A model generated the notes under the pieces. It was not told the origin of the DNA. It did no database searches and saw only the letters and a program-made list of their open reading frames with translations. From the NCBI GenBank assembly GCA_937875645.1, contig CALLXO010000252.1:1-6847 (forward strand): DNA of 6,847 nt, given 5' to 3'. How positions within the stretch are numbered: the first letter of the stretch is position 1; the number at the start of each line of letters is the position of its first letter. The position numbers were made by a program, and so were the translations under genes. This stretch comes from an uncultured Clostridia bacterium (GTDB lineage: Bacteria; Bacillota; Clostridia; Christensenellales; CAG-314). This document shows, piece after piece, positions 1-5,222 of the stretch.

Positions 1-241
1 AAGCCTCTACAATGCGCTCGTCATCTTGCAAAAAACCCATCGCACCTGCCAAAAGAGCTCTGTCCGTCCCGTGCCCTGCGCCTGTTTTGGCAAAACTGCC
101 TGATAAACCAAATGCCACCTTAAAAAAAGGCTTAGCGCAAATTTGTGCTGCAACACGCGCCAACCTTGCAGCACCGGCAGTGTGAGAACTGCTCGGTCCT
201 ATCATAATAGGGCCTATAACATCAAAAACACTTATATTCAT
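1..241 (-). CDS. sdaAB: L-serine dehydratase, iron-sulfur-dependent, beta subunit (3' end outside window)
   Basis: This is the N-terminal 80 codons of the beta subunit of the two-subunit [4Fe-4S] L-serine dehydratase. The enzyme deaminates L-serine to pyruvate and ammonia in the cytoplasm. The translation opens MNISVFDVIGPIMIGPSSSH and continues with TAGAARLARVAA, the hallmark start of the family, in which GPSSSHTAGA is nearly invariant. A later GHGTDRALLAGAMGF segment is also typical. The ATG at 241-239 is preceded by GGAGA at 248-252, six bases away, so the start is well supported. The gene is cut by the left window edge. In Firmicutes the complete subunit is about 220 residues and is usually followed by the catalytic alpha subunit sdaAA, which is not visible here. 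Its own promoter and the purA terminator upstream make it a separate transcription unit. Identification is firm; function as beta subunit is from family knowledge. Confidence 0.93.
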   Translation of the reverse strand, partial: MNISVFDVIGPIMIGPSSSHTAGAARLARVAAQICAKPFFKVAFGLSGSFAKTGAGHGTDRALLAGAMGFLQDDERIVEA

Positions 242-517
242 TTAATTTCTCCAAAATCTCTCCGATTATAATTATAGCACACTTTCAACTAAATAACAAA
301 TAAAACATTGTACATTTATATAGTAAACTCCCACAAATTTAAATAGAAACTAAACAGTATTTTTCATTAGTAAAAACGCACGTTTAGGGACTTATTGAAA
401 TCATTTTTTGCGCAATTTTAGTTTACGGAAAGTGGTTTTGCATTTCGCAAAACTTGTTATAATTTTCTTCCCTTTTACTCATTATACTATCCCACAACCT
501 TTGACAAAGAGCCTCTT
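242..517. other. AT-rich intergenic region between purA terminator and sdaAB
   Basis: Apart from the sdaAB promoter, this stretch holds no convincing protein gene. It has a perfect 7-bp inverted repeat GTTTTGC/GCAAAAC (435-441 and 447-453, 5-nt loop). On the minus strand there is a perfect TATAAT at 481-486, with a TTGTCA 15 bp upstream, a shorter spacing than normal. A minus-strand ATG overlapping that TATAAT opens a 19-codon frame (485 to 426) that lacks a ribosome binding site. A small minus-strand RNA is possible but not demonstrated. Plus-strand frames here run into the purA antisense and I do not accept them. Confidence 0.4.
271..299 (-). promoter_or_regulatory. Sigma-A-type promoter for sdaAB
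   Basis: On the minus strand a TTGTTA -35 (294-299) and a perfect TATAAT -10 (271-276) are separated by exactly 17 bp. A TG one base upstream of the -10 makes it an extended -10 element. The predicted start site near 264 gives a 5' leader of about 23 nt containing the sdaAB ribosome binding site. No operator or attenuator is evident in so short a leader. Confidence 0.75.
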
Positions 518-554
518 AAAAAAAATAGGTTGTTTGCGTTATACAAACAACCTA
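518..554 (-). terminator. Intrinsic terminator of purA
   Basis: A perfect 11-bp inverted repeat, TAGGTTGTTTG (526-536) and CAAACAACCTA (544-554), with a 7-nt loop begins six bases beyond the purA stop codon. On the minus strand it is followed by a run of eight U (518-525). On the plus strand there is no U-run after the stem, so it works as a minus-strand terminator only. Confidence 0.93.
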
Positions 555-560
555 AAAAAT

Positions 561-1829
561 TTACTTAGCTATACTGTCTCTGCTGGGTCCTACGCCCACA
601 TATTTTACTTTTACCCCCCCCCTTTCCTCAATAAGCTGCAAATACTCTTGTGCCTCTCTCGGTAGGTCAGTTATTTTGCGTATTTTTGTTGTATCGCTTT
701 TCCAACCCTTAAGCACCCTATAAACAGGCTCTATTTTATATAGGTCTTTGGTGGAGGGGATATAATCAATTTCCTTTCCGTCTAACTTATAAGCAACACA
801 TACCTTAATAGTATCGAAGGTATCCAACTTGTCTATTTTGCATACCGCTATTTCGGTATATCCGTTTATTTGCGCACCATACTTTACTACCGGCAAATCT
901 AACCAGCCTAACCGTCTTGCTCTGCCTGTCCTTGCACCAAATTCGTCATCCACATTTTCGCCTGTGCCTCTAAAGTCAACAGCTTCGTTTTCCGCCATTT
1001 CGGTGGGGAAAGGTCCATTGCCTACGGCGCTACTAAAAGCTTTTATTACTCCTATTACATTGTTTACGCAAGAAATCGGCACTCCCGCCGAAGCGCAAGC
1101 ATATGCCGCAACAGGATTGCTACTTGTTACGTTGGGATATATGCCTAAGTCTAAATCCTTCATTGCGCCTAATTGACCTTCAAACAAAATATTTTTGTTT
1201 TGTCTTAAAGCGTTATGAATATAACTTATAGGTTCCACAATGCGGTTTTTGAGTTTGTTCGCCCACTCGCAGCATTTTTGAAAGATTTCATCTTTAGTAA
1301 CTGTTTCGCTGCCAAAAGCAGTTAACTCCTTATTAACCATAGGCAAAATATCGGATAACCTATCCTTACAATAATCAAGGTCAAGTAAATCCTCCATCCT
1401 TAAAGCTATACGCCTTGCCCTGTCGGCATAAGCATATGCAATACCGCGTTTTGTACTGCCAACACCGCTTTTTGATTGTTCAAAAGCTTTATCCAAAGAA
1501 ATATGATAGGGCATCAAAATAATAGCTTTTTTGCTGATAAAAAACCTTGAAGTATCTACGCCCTTGTTGTGCAATTCGTTTAATTCGTTTAAAAGTTCGT
1601 CAGGATTAATAACCATGCCTGTGCCTGCAAGCGCTTCACAATTATCGTAAAAAATCCCGCAAGGAATAATATGCAATTTAAACTCGCCCTTGTTGTTGAC
1701 TACAGTATGACCGGCGTTGTCGCCGCCTTGATACCTTACAATAATGTCCATATCCTGAGCAAGATAATCCACCATTTTACCTTTGCCTTCATCCCCCCAT
1801 TGACCGCCGACAACTATTTTTACTGCCAT
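561..1829 (-). CDS. purA: Adenylosuccinate synthetase
   Basis: PurA joins IMP and L-aspartate, using GTP, to make adenylosuccinate, the first committed step from IMP to AMP. The 422-residue length fits the family. Visible landmarks are WGDEGKGK at 11-18 (catalytic Asp13 and the phosphate loop), NAGHTVV from 38 (catalytic His41), GSTKRGI at 124-130, the IMP-binding segment FEGQLG at 216-221 followed by YPNVTSSNP, GARTGRARR at 298-306, and KIDKLD at 331-336, where Asp333 matches the guanine-recognition residue of the E. coli enzyme. The FEGQLGAMKD stretch departs from the common FEGAQGTLLD form but resembles what I recall of some clostridial PurA proteins. ATG at 1829-1827 has GGAGGT five bases upstream (1834-1839). 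A G9 run lies near the 3' end (614-622); the frame is intact across it. The gene sits behind its own promoter and a probable attenuator, and ends at a strong terminator. Confidence 0.97.
   Translation of the reverse strand: MAVKIVVGGQWGDEGKGKMVDYLAQDMDIIVRYQGGDNAGHTVVNNKGEFKLHIIPCGIFYDNCEALAGTGMVINPDELLNELNELHNKGVDTSRFFISKKAIILMPYHISLDKAFEQSKSGVGSTKRGIAYAYADRARRIALRMEDLLDLDYCKDRLSDILPMVNKELTAFGSETVTKDEIFQKCCEWANKLKNRIVEPISYIHNALRQNKNILFEGQLGAMKDLDLGIYPNVTSSNPVAAYACASAGVPISCVNNVIGVIKAFSSAVGNGPFPTEMAENEAVDFRGTGENVDDEFGARTGRARRLGWLDLPVVKYGAQINGYTEIAVCKIDKLDTFDTIKVCVAYKLDGKEIDYIPSTKDLYKIEPVYRVLKGWKSDTTKIRKITDLPREAQEYLQLIEERGGVKVKYVGVGPSRDSIAK
614..622 (-). repeat. Nine-base G homopolymer inside purA
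   Basis: The coding strand has nine consecutive G residues, read as Arg-Gly-Gly-Val about 16 codons before the stop. The reading frame continues through it to a plausible family C-terminus (VKYVGVGPSRDS). Such runs are prone to replication slippage and sequencing error. Confidence 0.9.
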
Positions 1830-1853
1830 ATTTACCTCCGTTTTATTGACATG

Positions 1854-1886
1854 AATAAAAAAGCATAAAGCTATTTTGCCTTATGC
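1854..1886 (-). terminator. Intrinsic terminator in the purA leader (candidate attenuator)
   Basis: On the minus strand GCATAAGGC (1886-1878) pairs with GCTTTATGC (1871-1863) in nine base pairs, one of them G-U, around a six-base loop. Six U (1862-1857) follow. The hairpin lies between the only good promoter seen for purA and the purA start codon. Only about 24 bp remain between the U-run and the start codon, too little for another promoter, so purA transcripts must pass this terminator. A competing pairing exists: 1920-1910 with 1882-1872 (11 bp, two G-U), enclosing a second 6-bp hairpin (1908-1903 with 1891-1886). It would occupy the terminator's 5' arm and loop, and so could act as antiterminator. 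The alternative view is that it is simply the 3' terminator of fumC-yerC with readthrough. Confidence 0.7.
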
Positions 1887-1946
1887 CTGTTTATGATAAG
1901 ATAACAGGGAAAACAAAATATGCATGTTTATTTGTACTAACGACAT
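1881..1946 (-). CDS. Putative 21-residue leader peptide upstream of purA
   Basis: A minus-strand ATG (1946-1944) opens 21 codons ending in TAA (1883-1881). It begins MSLVQINMHI, has a hydrophobic LFSLL centre and ends SYHKQA. The ribosome binding site AAGGGGG (1952-1958) pairs with anti-Shine-Dalgarno with one wobble and stands five bases from the ATG. The ten bases GGCAATTATG at the start are identical to the yerC initiation region. The predicted transcription start is about 15 bases upstream, and the stop codon lies inside the 5' arm of the leader terminator. A ribosome finishing this frame would therefore cover that arm. There is no run of one codon pointing to a particular amino acid, and no Asp codon even though aspartate is a PurA substrate. 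I do not recognise the peptide. Translation is inferred from layout only. Confidence 0.5.
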   Translation of the reverse strand: MSLVQINMHILFSLLSYHKQA

Positions 1947-1967
1947 AATTGCCCCCTTAACTGCTTT

Positions 1968-1996
1968 ATTTTAACATATATACGATAAAATTCCAA
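1968..1996 (-). promoter_or_regulatory. Extended -10 promoter for purA
   Basis: TTGGAA (1991-1996) and TAAAAT (1968-1973) are spaced 17 bp apart on the minus strand, with TG one base ahead of the -10. The promoter starts 11 bp after the yerC stop codon. A start site near 1961 would give a leader of about 130 nt carrying the small reading frame and terminator. I see no PurR box or riboswitch aptamer in it. Confidence 0.72.
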
Positions 1997-2006
1997 ATGT
2001 TTGGGG

Positions 2007-2297
2007 CTACTTATTGTTCGTAGAAGGGACAATAAACTTTTTGTACCCCTCCCCGTATTGAAGGCATCTCGAAACACGCGACAACGTGGCAGAGCTAATA
2101 TCGGTTTTTTCGATAACTTCAACATATGTGTTGCCCTCGCTGAGTAACTGTGCCGCTCTCACTCGCTGTGCCATTTGCTCCACCTCTTTGATTGTGCATA
2201 AATCTTCCAGCAAAATACGACAATCCTCTTTTGTTTCGAGTTTAAGCAGAATTTGATATAATTCATCAACCATTTCTTTCATTTGGGTTTTGTCCAT
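2007..2297 (-). CDS. yerC: YerC/YecD-family TrpR-like transcriptional regulator
   Basis: This 96-residue protein belongs to the TrpR-like YerC family of Firmicutes, small all-helical DNA-binding proteins. Segments typical of the family are DLCTIKEVEQMAQR around 47-60, then GNTYVEVIEKTDISSATLSR, which forms the helix-turn-helix (about 70-90), and the closing CLQYGEGYKKF. In other Firmicutes, family members have been linked to control of histidine biosynthesis genes (the HisR proposal). No such target genes are visible here, so its ligand and regulon are open. ATG at 2297 is preceded by AAGGGAGG six bases away. The gap from the fumC stop is only 15 bp, so the two are very likely cotranscribed. 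The purA promoter begins right after its stop. It may or may not control purA; I see no clear operator. Confidence 0.88.
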   Translation of the reverse strand: MDKTQMKEMVDELYQILLKLETKEDCRILLEDLCTIKEVEQMAQRVRAAQLLSEGNTYVEVIEKTDISSATLSRVSRCLQYGEGYKKFIVPSTNNK

Positions 2298-2312
2298 AAT
2301 TGCCTCCCTTTA

Positions 2313-3710
2313 TCAATTATTCTTTTTTGCGCTGTTGAAAATAAGTGTGTCATATTCCTCTTCTGTCAGCAAGCCGCACTTTAACGCTACTTCCTTAAGA
2401 GATTTTTTATTTTGATACGCTGTTTTAACTAATTGCGCCGCCGCTTCGTAACCGATTTTAGGCGTCAACGCCGTTGCTACCATTAAATTCTTGTCGTTGT
2501 TTGTTTGTATTGCTTGAGTATTAATTTTTATGCCCTCTACGCAATTGAAACAAAAACTTTTGACTGCGTCACAGAGCAATCTAATACTTTCCTGCGTTTT
2601 AAAAGCCATTACAGGCATTGCTGCATTAAGTTGAAGTTGCCCTTGTGTGTGAGCCAACTTTACCGTTAAATCGTTTCCCATTACTTCACACGCAACCATA
2701 ATAAGCGCCTCGCACTGAGTGGGATTTACTTTGCCTGGCATTATGCTGCTGCCCGGTTCATTTGCGGGCAAACTGATTTCGTTTATGCCGGCATTAGGAC
2801 CGCAACTTAAAAAACGCAAATCGTTTGCAATTTTTATTAAGACGGTAGAATAAGCAGACAACACTCCATTTAGTGCTACTACTGCATTTTTTAGCGAAAG
2901 ACCGAAAAACTTGTTTGCTTCTTCTTTAAAGGGCAAGCCTGTTTGTTGCCTGATTAGCTTAACCGTCTCACTGCTAAACCCTTCCGCTGCATTAAGCCCT
3001 GTGCCTACTGCTGTACCGCCTAAGGGCAACTTGTACAACTGCTCCAGCGAATTTTGTATTTGATGCTCAATATCGCTTAAACTCTCGCAATATGCGGAAA
3101 TTTCGTCTTCAAAATAAATAGGCGTAGCGTCCATTAAATGCGTACGCCCTACTTTTAGCACTCCGCCATTTTTTGCGCCTAAACGCTTAAAAGCATCTTT
3201 CAATTTTGCAATTGACGGCAATAAGTTTTTGTACGTTAATACACTTGCGGCAATATGCATCGCAGTAGGGAAAACGTCGTTGGTGCTTTGCCCTTTGTTG
3301 ACGTCGTCATTAGGATGAACATTTATGTTTTTTTCCGTCAAGCAAAGGCGGCTTATCACCTCGTTTGCGTTCATATTCGTCTGAGTGCCGCTGCCTGTTT
3401 GCCAGACAACAAGCGGAAAATGTTTAGCTATTAAGGCATCGTCACTGAGTAATTTATCACATGCAAAGTCAATTGCTTCCGCTTTTGCTTTGTCTATCTG
3501 TCCTAAAAAACTATTAGCATTTGCACAGCATTTTTTTACTAATATTATTGCTTTTATAATTTCCGCCGGCATTTTATAATTGCCAATAGCAAAATTAGTC
3601 AGGCTGCGCTGCGTTTGAGCACCCCAAAGTTTGTCCGTTTCGACATACACTTGCCCCATGCTGTCTTGCTCTTTACGTTTGTTTTTAACGTTTAATGTGT
3701 TTGTGTCCAT
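2313..3710 (-). CDS. fumC: Fumarate hydratase, class II
   Basis: FumC is the iron-independent homotetrameric fumarase that interconverts fumarate and L-malate. The 465-residue product matches the family (E. coli FumC has 467). It shows DSMG near the N-terminus followed by KLWGAQTQRS, TGSGTQTNMNANEV at 105-118, HPNDDVN at 132-138, GRTHLMDATP with catalytic-type His191, and the superfamily signature GSSIMPGKVNPTQCEA from 320, containing the catalytic serine loop. The frame stays open upstream to 3812, but I chose ATG 3710. It has AAGAGG six bases upstream, it gives a normal N-terminus, and the farthest upstream ATG lies inside the promoter's -35 element. yerC follows after 15 bp. Fumarate is also a by-product of the PurA-PurB branch, so proximity to purA is metabolically sensible, though it could be incidental. 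Confidence 0.96.
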   Translation of the reverse strand: MDTNTLNVKNKRKEQDSMGQVYVETDKLWGAQTQRSLTNFAIGNYKMPAEIIKAIILVKKCCANANSFLGQIDKAKAEAIDFACDKLLSDDALIAKHFPLVVWQTGSGTQTNMNANEVISRLCLTEKNINVHPNDDVNKGQSTNDVFPTAMHIAASVLTYKNLLPSIAKLKDAFKRLGAKNGGVLKVGRTHLMDATPIYFEDEISAYCESLSDIEHQIQNSLEQLYKLPLGGTAVGTGLNAAEGFSSETVKLIRQQTGLPFKEEANKFFGLSLKNAVVALNGVLSAYSTVLIKIANDLRFLSCGPNAGINEISLPANEPGSSIMPGKVNPTQCEALIMVACEVMGNDLTVKLAHTQGQLQLNAAMPVMAFKTQESIRLLCDAVKSFCFNCVEGIKINTQAIQTNNDKNLMVATALTPKIGYEAAAQLVKTAYQNKKSLKEVALKCGLLTEEEYDTLIFNSAKKNN

Positions 3711-3783
3711 TAATATCCTCTTAAAAGGACTTTTGCAATTGTCTTTTATTAAATTACCCATTACACAAAAATAAAGCAAAATA

Positions 3784-3812
3784 TTTATACTTATCTGCCT
3801 TTCAATTACCAA
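3784..3812 (-). promoter_or_regulatory. Promoter for fumC-yerC
   Basis: TTGGTA (3807-3812) and TATAAA (3784-3789) lie 17 bp apart on the minus strand. The predicted start near 3777 gives a leader of about 67 nt to the chosen fumC ATG. This placement argues against the longer reading frame that begins at 3812. Confidence 0.6.
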
Positions 3813-3830
3813 AATTATTAGATTTTATAT

Positions 3831-3875
3831 AAAAAAAACCACCTATCTCAATGCAAAAAATTAATAGTAAGATAG
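3831..3875 (-). terminator. Weak hairpin with U8 run, possible backup terminator
   Basis: CTATCTTA (3875-3868) can pair with TGAGATAG (3850-3843) in eight base pairs, one G-U, around a 17-nt loop. After GTGG come eight U (3838-3831). The long loop and the four-base gap before the U-run make it a poor terminator. It would act on transcripts coming through the RNA element upstream. Confidence 0.35.
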
Positions 3876-3901
3876 AAAAAACTTATAAACTGAAAAAGAA
3901 T

Positions 3902-4011
3902 AAAAAATCCCGCACGTTTCGTTCGAGGTACGCAGTATTTCAACCTACGTCGGCATTCCACCTTTAGTGTTGTAGGCACAATAAAACTATTGTGCCTTAT
4001 CTCAGAGAAAT
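3902..4011 (-). ncRNA. Candidate structured RNA of about 110 nt, partly T-box-like
   Basis: A promoter-like sequence, a folded segment and a U6 run (3907-3902) define a likely short transcript. A perfect 9-bp hairpin, GGCACAATA/TATTGTGCC (3996-3988 with 3983-3975, loop GTTT), comes first. Next is AAAGGTGGAATGCCGACG, which resembles the T-box motif AGGGTGGAACCGCG with extra bases. It can fold as AGGT (3965-3962) with ACCT (3929-3926), stacked directly on ACGTAG (3950-3945) with CTGCGT (3935-3930), leaving a 3'-continuous helix with a one-sided bulge containing TGGA. That fold excludes two alternative terminators: CGTAC with GTGCG, or the longer 3957-3947 with 3917-3906. No specifier-bearing Stem I fits upstream. 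It could be an independent small RNA, a decayed T-box, or a new leader type. I do not recognise it as a known family. Confidence 0.45.
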
Positions 4012-4016
4012 TACTT

Positions 4017-4045
4017 ATATTATATACAATAGTTAAAAAAATCAA
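4017..4045 (-). promoter_or_regulatory. Promoter-like sequence ahead of the RNA element
   Basis: A TTGATT -35 (4040-4045) is followed on the minus strand by overlapping -10 candidates. TAATAT (4017-4022) has 17-bp spacing; the perfect TATAAT (4019-4024) has 15 bp. Either would start transcription near 4010-4012. The AT-rich background makes chance matches likely, so the call is moderate. Confidence 0.45.
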
Positions 4046-4094
4046 CTGAAATAGCTTGAATAAAGCATATATACTGCAAAGGTTTTAGCGATAC

Positions 4095-4122
4095 AAAAAA
4101 GGGAAGGACTCTCCCTCCCTTT
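4095..4122 (-). terminator. Intrinsic terminator of the nusG-rplKAJL operon
   Basis: AAAGGGAGGG (4122-4113) pairs with CCTTCCCTTT (4107-4098) over ten base pairs, one G-U, with a five-base loop. A minus-strand U-run at 4100-4095 overlaps the stem end. It begins 18 bases after the rplL stop and marks the end of the ribosomal operon before any rpoB gene. Confidence 0.9.
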
Positions 4123-4140
4123 ACATTTAGTAAGCTATAC

Positions 4141-4512
4141 TTATTTAAGTTCGGCAACTGCGCCGGCTTCCTTAATTTTAGCAACCATTTGCTCTGCAAG
4201 CTCTTTTGGTTGAGCTTCCTTAATGGTAGCGGGTGCACTTTCTACAAGGTTTTTAGCTTCTACCAAGCCTAAGCCGGTAAGTTCCCTAACAACCTTAATA
4301 ACTGATATCTTGCTGGCGCCGATTTCCTTTAACACAACGTCAAACTCCGTCTTTTCTTCAACTGGGGCAGCTGCTGAAGCTGCAGGACCTGCGACAACAG
4401 CGGTTGCCGCTGCGGAAACGCCAAATTCCGTTTCAATTGCTTTTACCAATTCGTTTAACTCTAAAACGCTCATGGTTTTAATTTCTTCAATAAATTTTTG
4501 AATATCTGCCAT
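4141..4512 (-). CDS. rplL: 50S ribosomal protein L7/L12
   Basis: L7/L12 forms the dimers of the ribosomal stalk that recruit and stimulate translational GTPases. The 123-residue product has the N-terminal dimerisation helices ([20 protein letters not shown]), an alanine-rich flexible hinge around 33-52, and the globular C-terminal domain. The latter begins [10 protein letters not shown] and contains the conserved [20 protein letters not shown], the factor-binding face. The length is normal. ATG at 4512 has AAGGAG seven bases upstream (4520-4525). It lies 46 bp after rplJ; a small GGGTA/TACCC hairpin (4529-4542) sits just before its ribosome binding site. It is expected to be cotranscribed with rplJ under L10-leader control. 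The gene directly after it is not rpoB, which is unusual. Confidence 0.97.
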   Translation of the reverse strand: MADIQKFIEEIKTMSVLELNELVKAIETEFGVSAAATAVVAGPAASAAAPVEEKTEFDVVLKEIGASKISVIKVVRELTGLGLVEAKNLVESAPATIKEAQPKELAEQMVAKIKEAGAVAELK

Positions 4513-4558
4513 TTTTATTCTCCTTTTTGGGTAACTTTACCCTACATTTAATTTTAAT

Positions 4559-5053
4559 TTAAGCTTCTTGTTGCTTGTCTGCGATTGCTTTAAGCGCAAT
4601 TGCAAGCCCCTGTATGGGTGCATTGAGCACGTTTGCCAGCATGCCCAATAAGACAGGTTTAGCGGGAATGAGCGCAAGAGCTTCCACTCCTTTTGCGTCT
4701 ACATAATTGCCATCTAAAAATCCGCATTTAATTTTAATTGCTTTAAATTTGTCGGTGCTTTCCTTGCTGACTTTTGCCGCGGCAACCTCGTCTTCGTAAG
4801 AAATTGCAATAGAAGAAGGTCCGTTTAAATCATTGTCAAATTGGCTGTAGCCTAATTCGTTTAATGCGATGCGCATTAAAGTGTTTTTGTGAACGCCGTA
4901 TTCAATATTAGCTTCGCGGTATGTCCTACGTAAAACGGTATCATTTTCCACTGTCAAGCCTTTATAATCAATAAGAACAAATGATTTTGCTTTGCTTATT
5001 TTTGTCTTAAACTCTTCGATAGCAACTCTTTTTGCTTCTTGTTTTGGTTTCAA
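4559..5053 (-). CDS. rplJ: 50S ribosomal protein L10
   Basis: L10 anchors the L7/L12 dimers to 23S rRNA at the stalk base, and in complex with L7/L12 represses its own operon. The 164-residue product shows the family order: an N-terminal rRNA-binding domain with SFVLIDYKGLTVEND (about 24-38), YGVHKNTLMRIAL (about 53-65), FLDGNYVDAKGVEALA, then a C-terminal helix (IQGLAIALKAIADKQ) that binds L7/L12. The start is TTG at 5053-5051, chosen because GGAGGT stands six bases upstream and the frame gives a normal L10 N-terminus (KPKQEAKRVAIEEFK). The non-AUG start may be one layer of expression tuning. It follows the L10 leader and attenuator and precedes rplL by 46 bp. Confidence 0.95.
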   Translation of the reverse strand: MKPKQEAKRVAIEEFKTKISKAKSFVLIDYKGLTVENDTVLRRTYREANIEYGVHKNTLMRIALNELGYSQFDNDLNGPSSIAISYEDEVAAAKVSKESTDKFKAIKIKCGFLDGNYVDAKGVEALALIPAKPVLLGMLANVLNAPIQGLAIALKAIADKQQEA

Positions 5054-5093
5054 ATTGTTTACCTCCTTTTTATTTTTGTCGGGGAAATCCCCT

Positions 5094-5125
5094 ATAAAAA
5101 ACCCTCGTACCTTACGTACAAGGGT
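5094..5125 (-). terminator. Attenuator terminator of the L10 leader
   Basis: ACCCTTGTAC (5125-5116) pairs with GTACGAGGGT (5110-5101) in ten base pairs with one G-U and a GTAAG loop. It is followed by a U-run (5101-5096). It lies about 40 bases before the rplJ start and would cut off rplJL transcription when L10 is in excess. A small GGGG/CCCC hairpin (5081-5092) comes next, ahead of the ribosome binding site. Confidence 0.9.
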
Positions 5126-5196
5126 AAAAAACTTATTTACAAGTTTAATAGCTTGTACCTCGGCAAGATTTACCTTTATACTTGCTGTCTTAGGTC
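5094..5196 (-). ncRNA. Ribosomal protein L10 leader (rplJL autoregulatory RNA)
   Basis: The rplA-rplJ gap carries the conserved L10 leader. GACCTAAGACAGCAAG (5196-5181) and CTTGCCGAGGT (5167-5157) form ACCT/AGGT and GCAAG/CTTGC helices separated by the typical AAGACA internal loop. In Firmicutes, L10 bound to L7/L12 recognises this fold and favours termination. A 7-bp alternative pairing between GTACAAG (5159-5153) and CTTGTAC in the terminator's 5' arm would act as antiterminator. Assignment rests on the recognisable conserved core; binding is family knowledge. Confidence 0.88.
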
Positions 5197-5222
5197 AAGA
5201 GATATTTTTATTTTGTTGATAA

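Noticed and set aside
501..529. Plus-strand promoter from the perfect TTGACA at 501-506
   Set aside because: No acceptable -10 lies 16-18 bp downstream, and transcription would run into antisense purA through its terminator stem.
829..1176. Plus-strand open frame of 115 codons inside purA
   Set aside because: It is the antisense shadow of a well-conserved purA frame, with no ribosome binding site or family resemblance.
3711..3812. N-terminal extension of fumC of 34 codons starting at 3812
   Set aside because: The farthest upstream ATG falls inside the predicted -35 element, the extension is not family-like, and ATG 3710 has a good ribosome binding site and gives normal length.
3940..4003. 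TPP riboswitch, suggested by CTGAGA and AATGCCGACGTAGG
   Set aside because: The 5' half with the GGGGTGC helix is absent, the CCTGATC segment is missing, and the P5-type stem does not pair properly.
5184..5198. TTGACC as a -35 of an internal rplJ promoter
   Set aside because: The bases belong to the conserved L10 leader core, and the only -10-like TATAAA is just 12 bp away.
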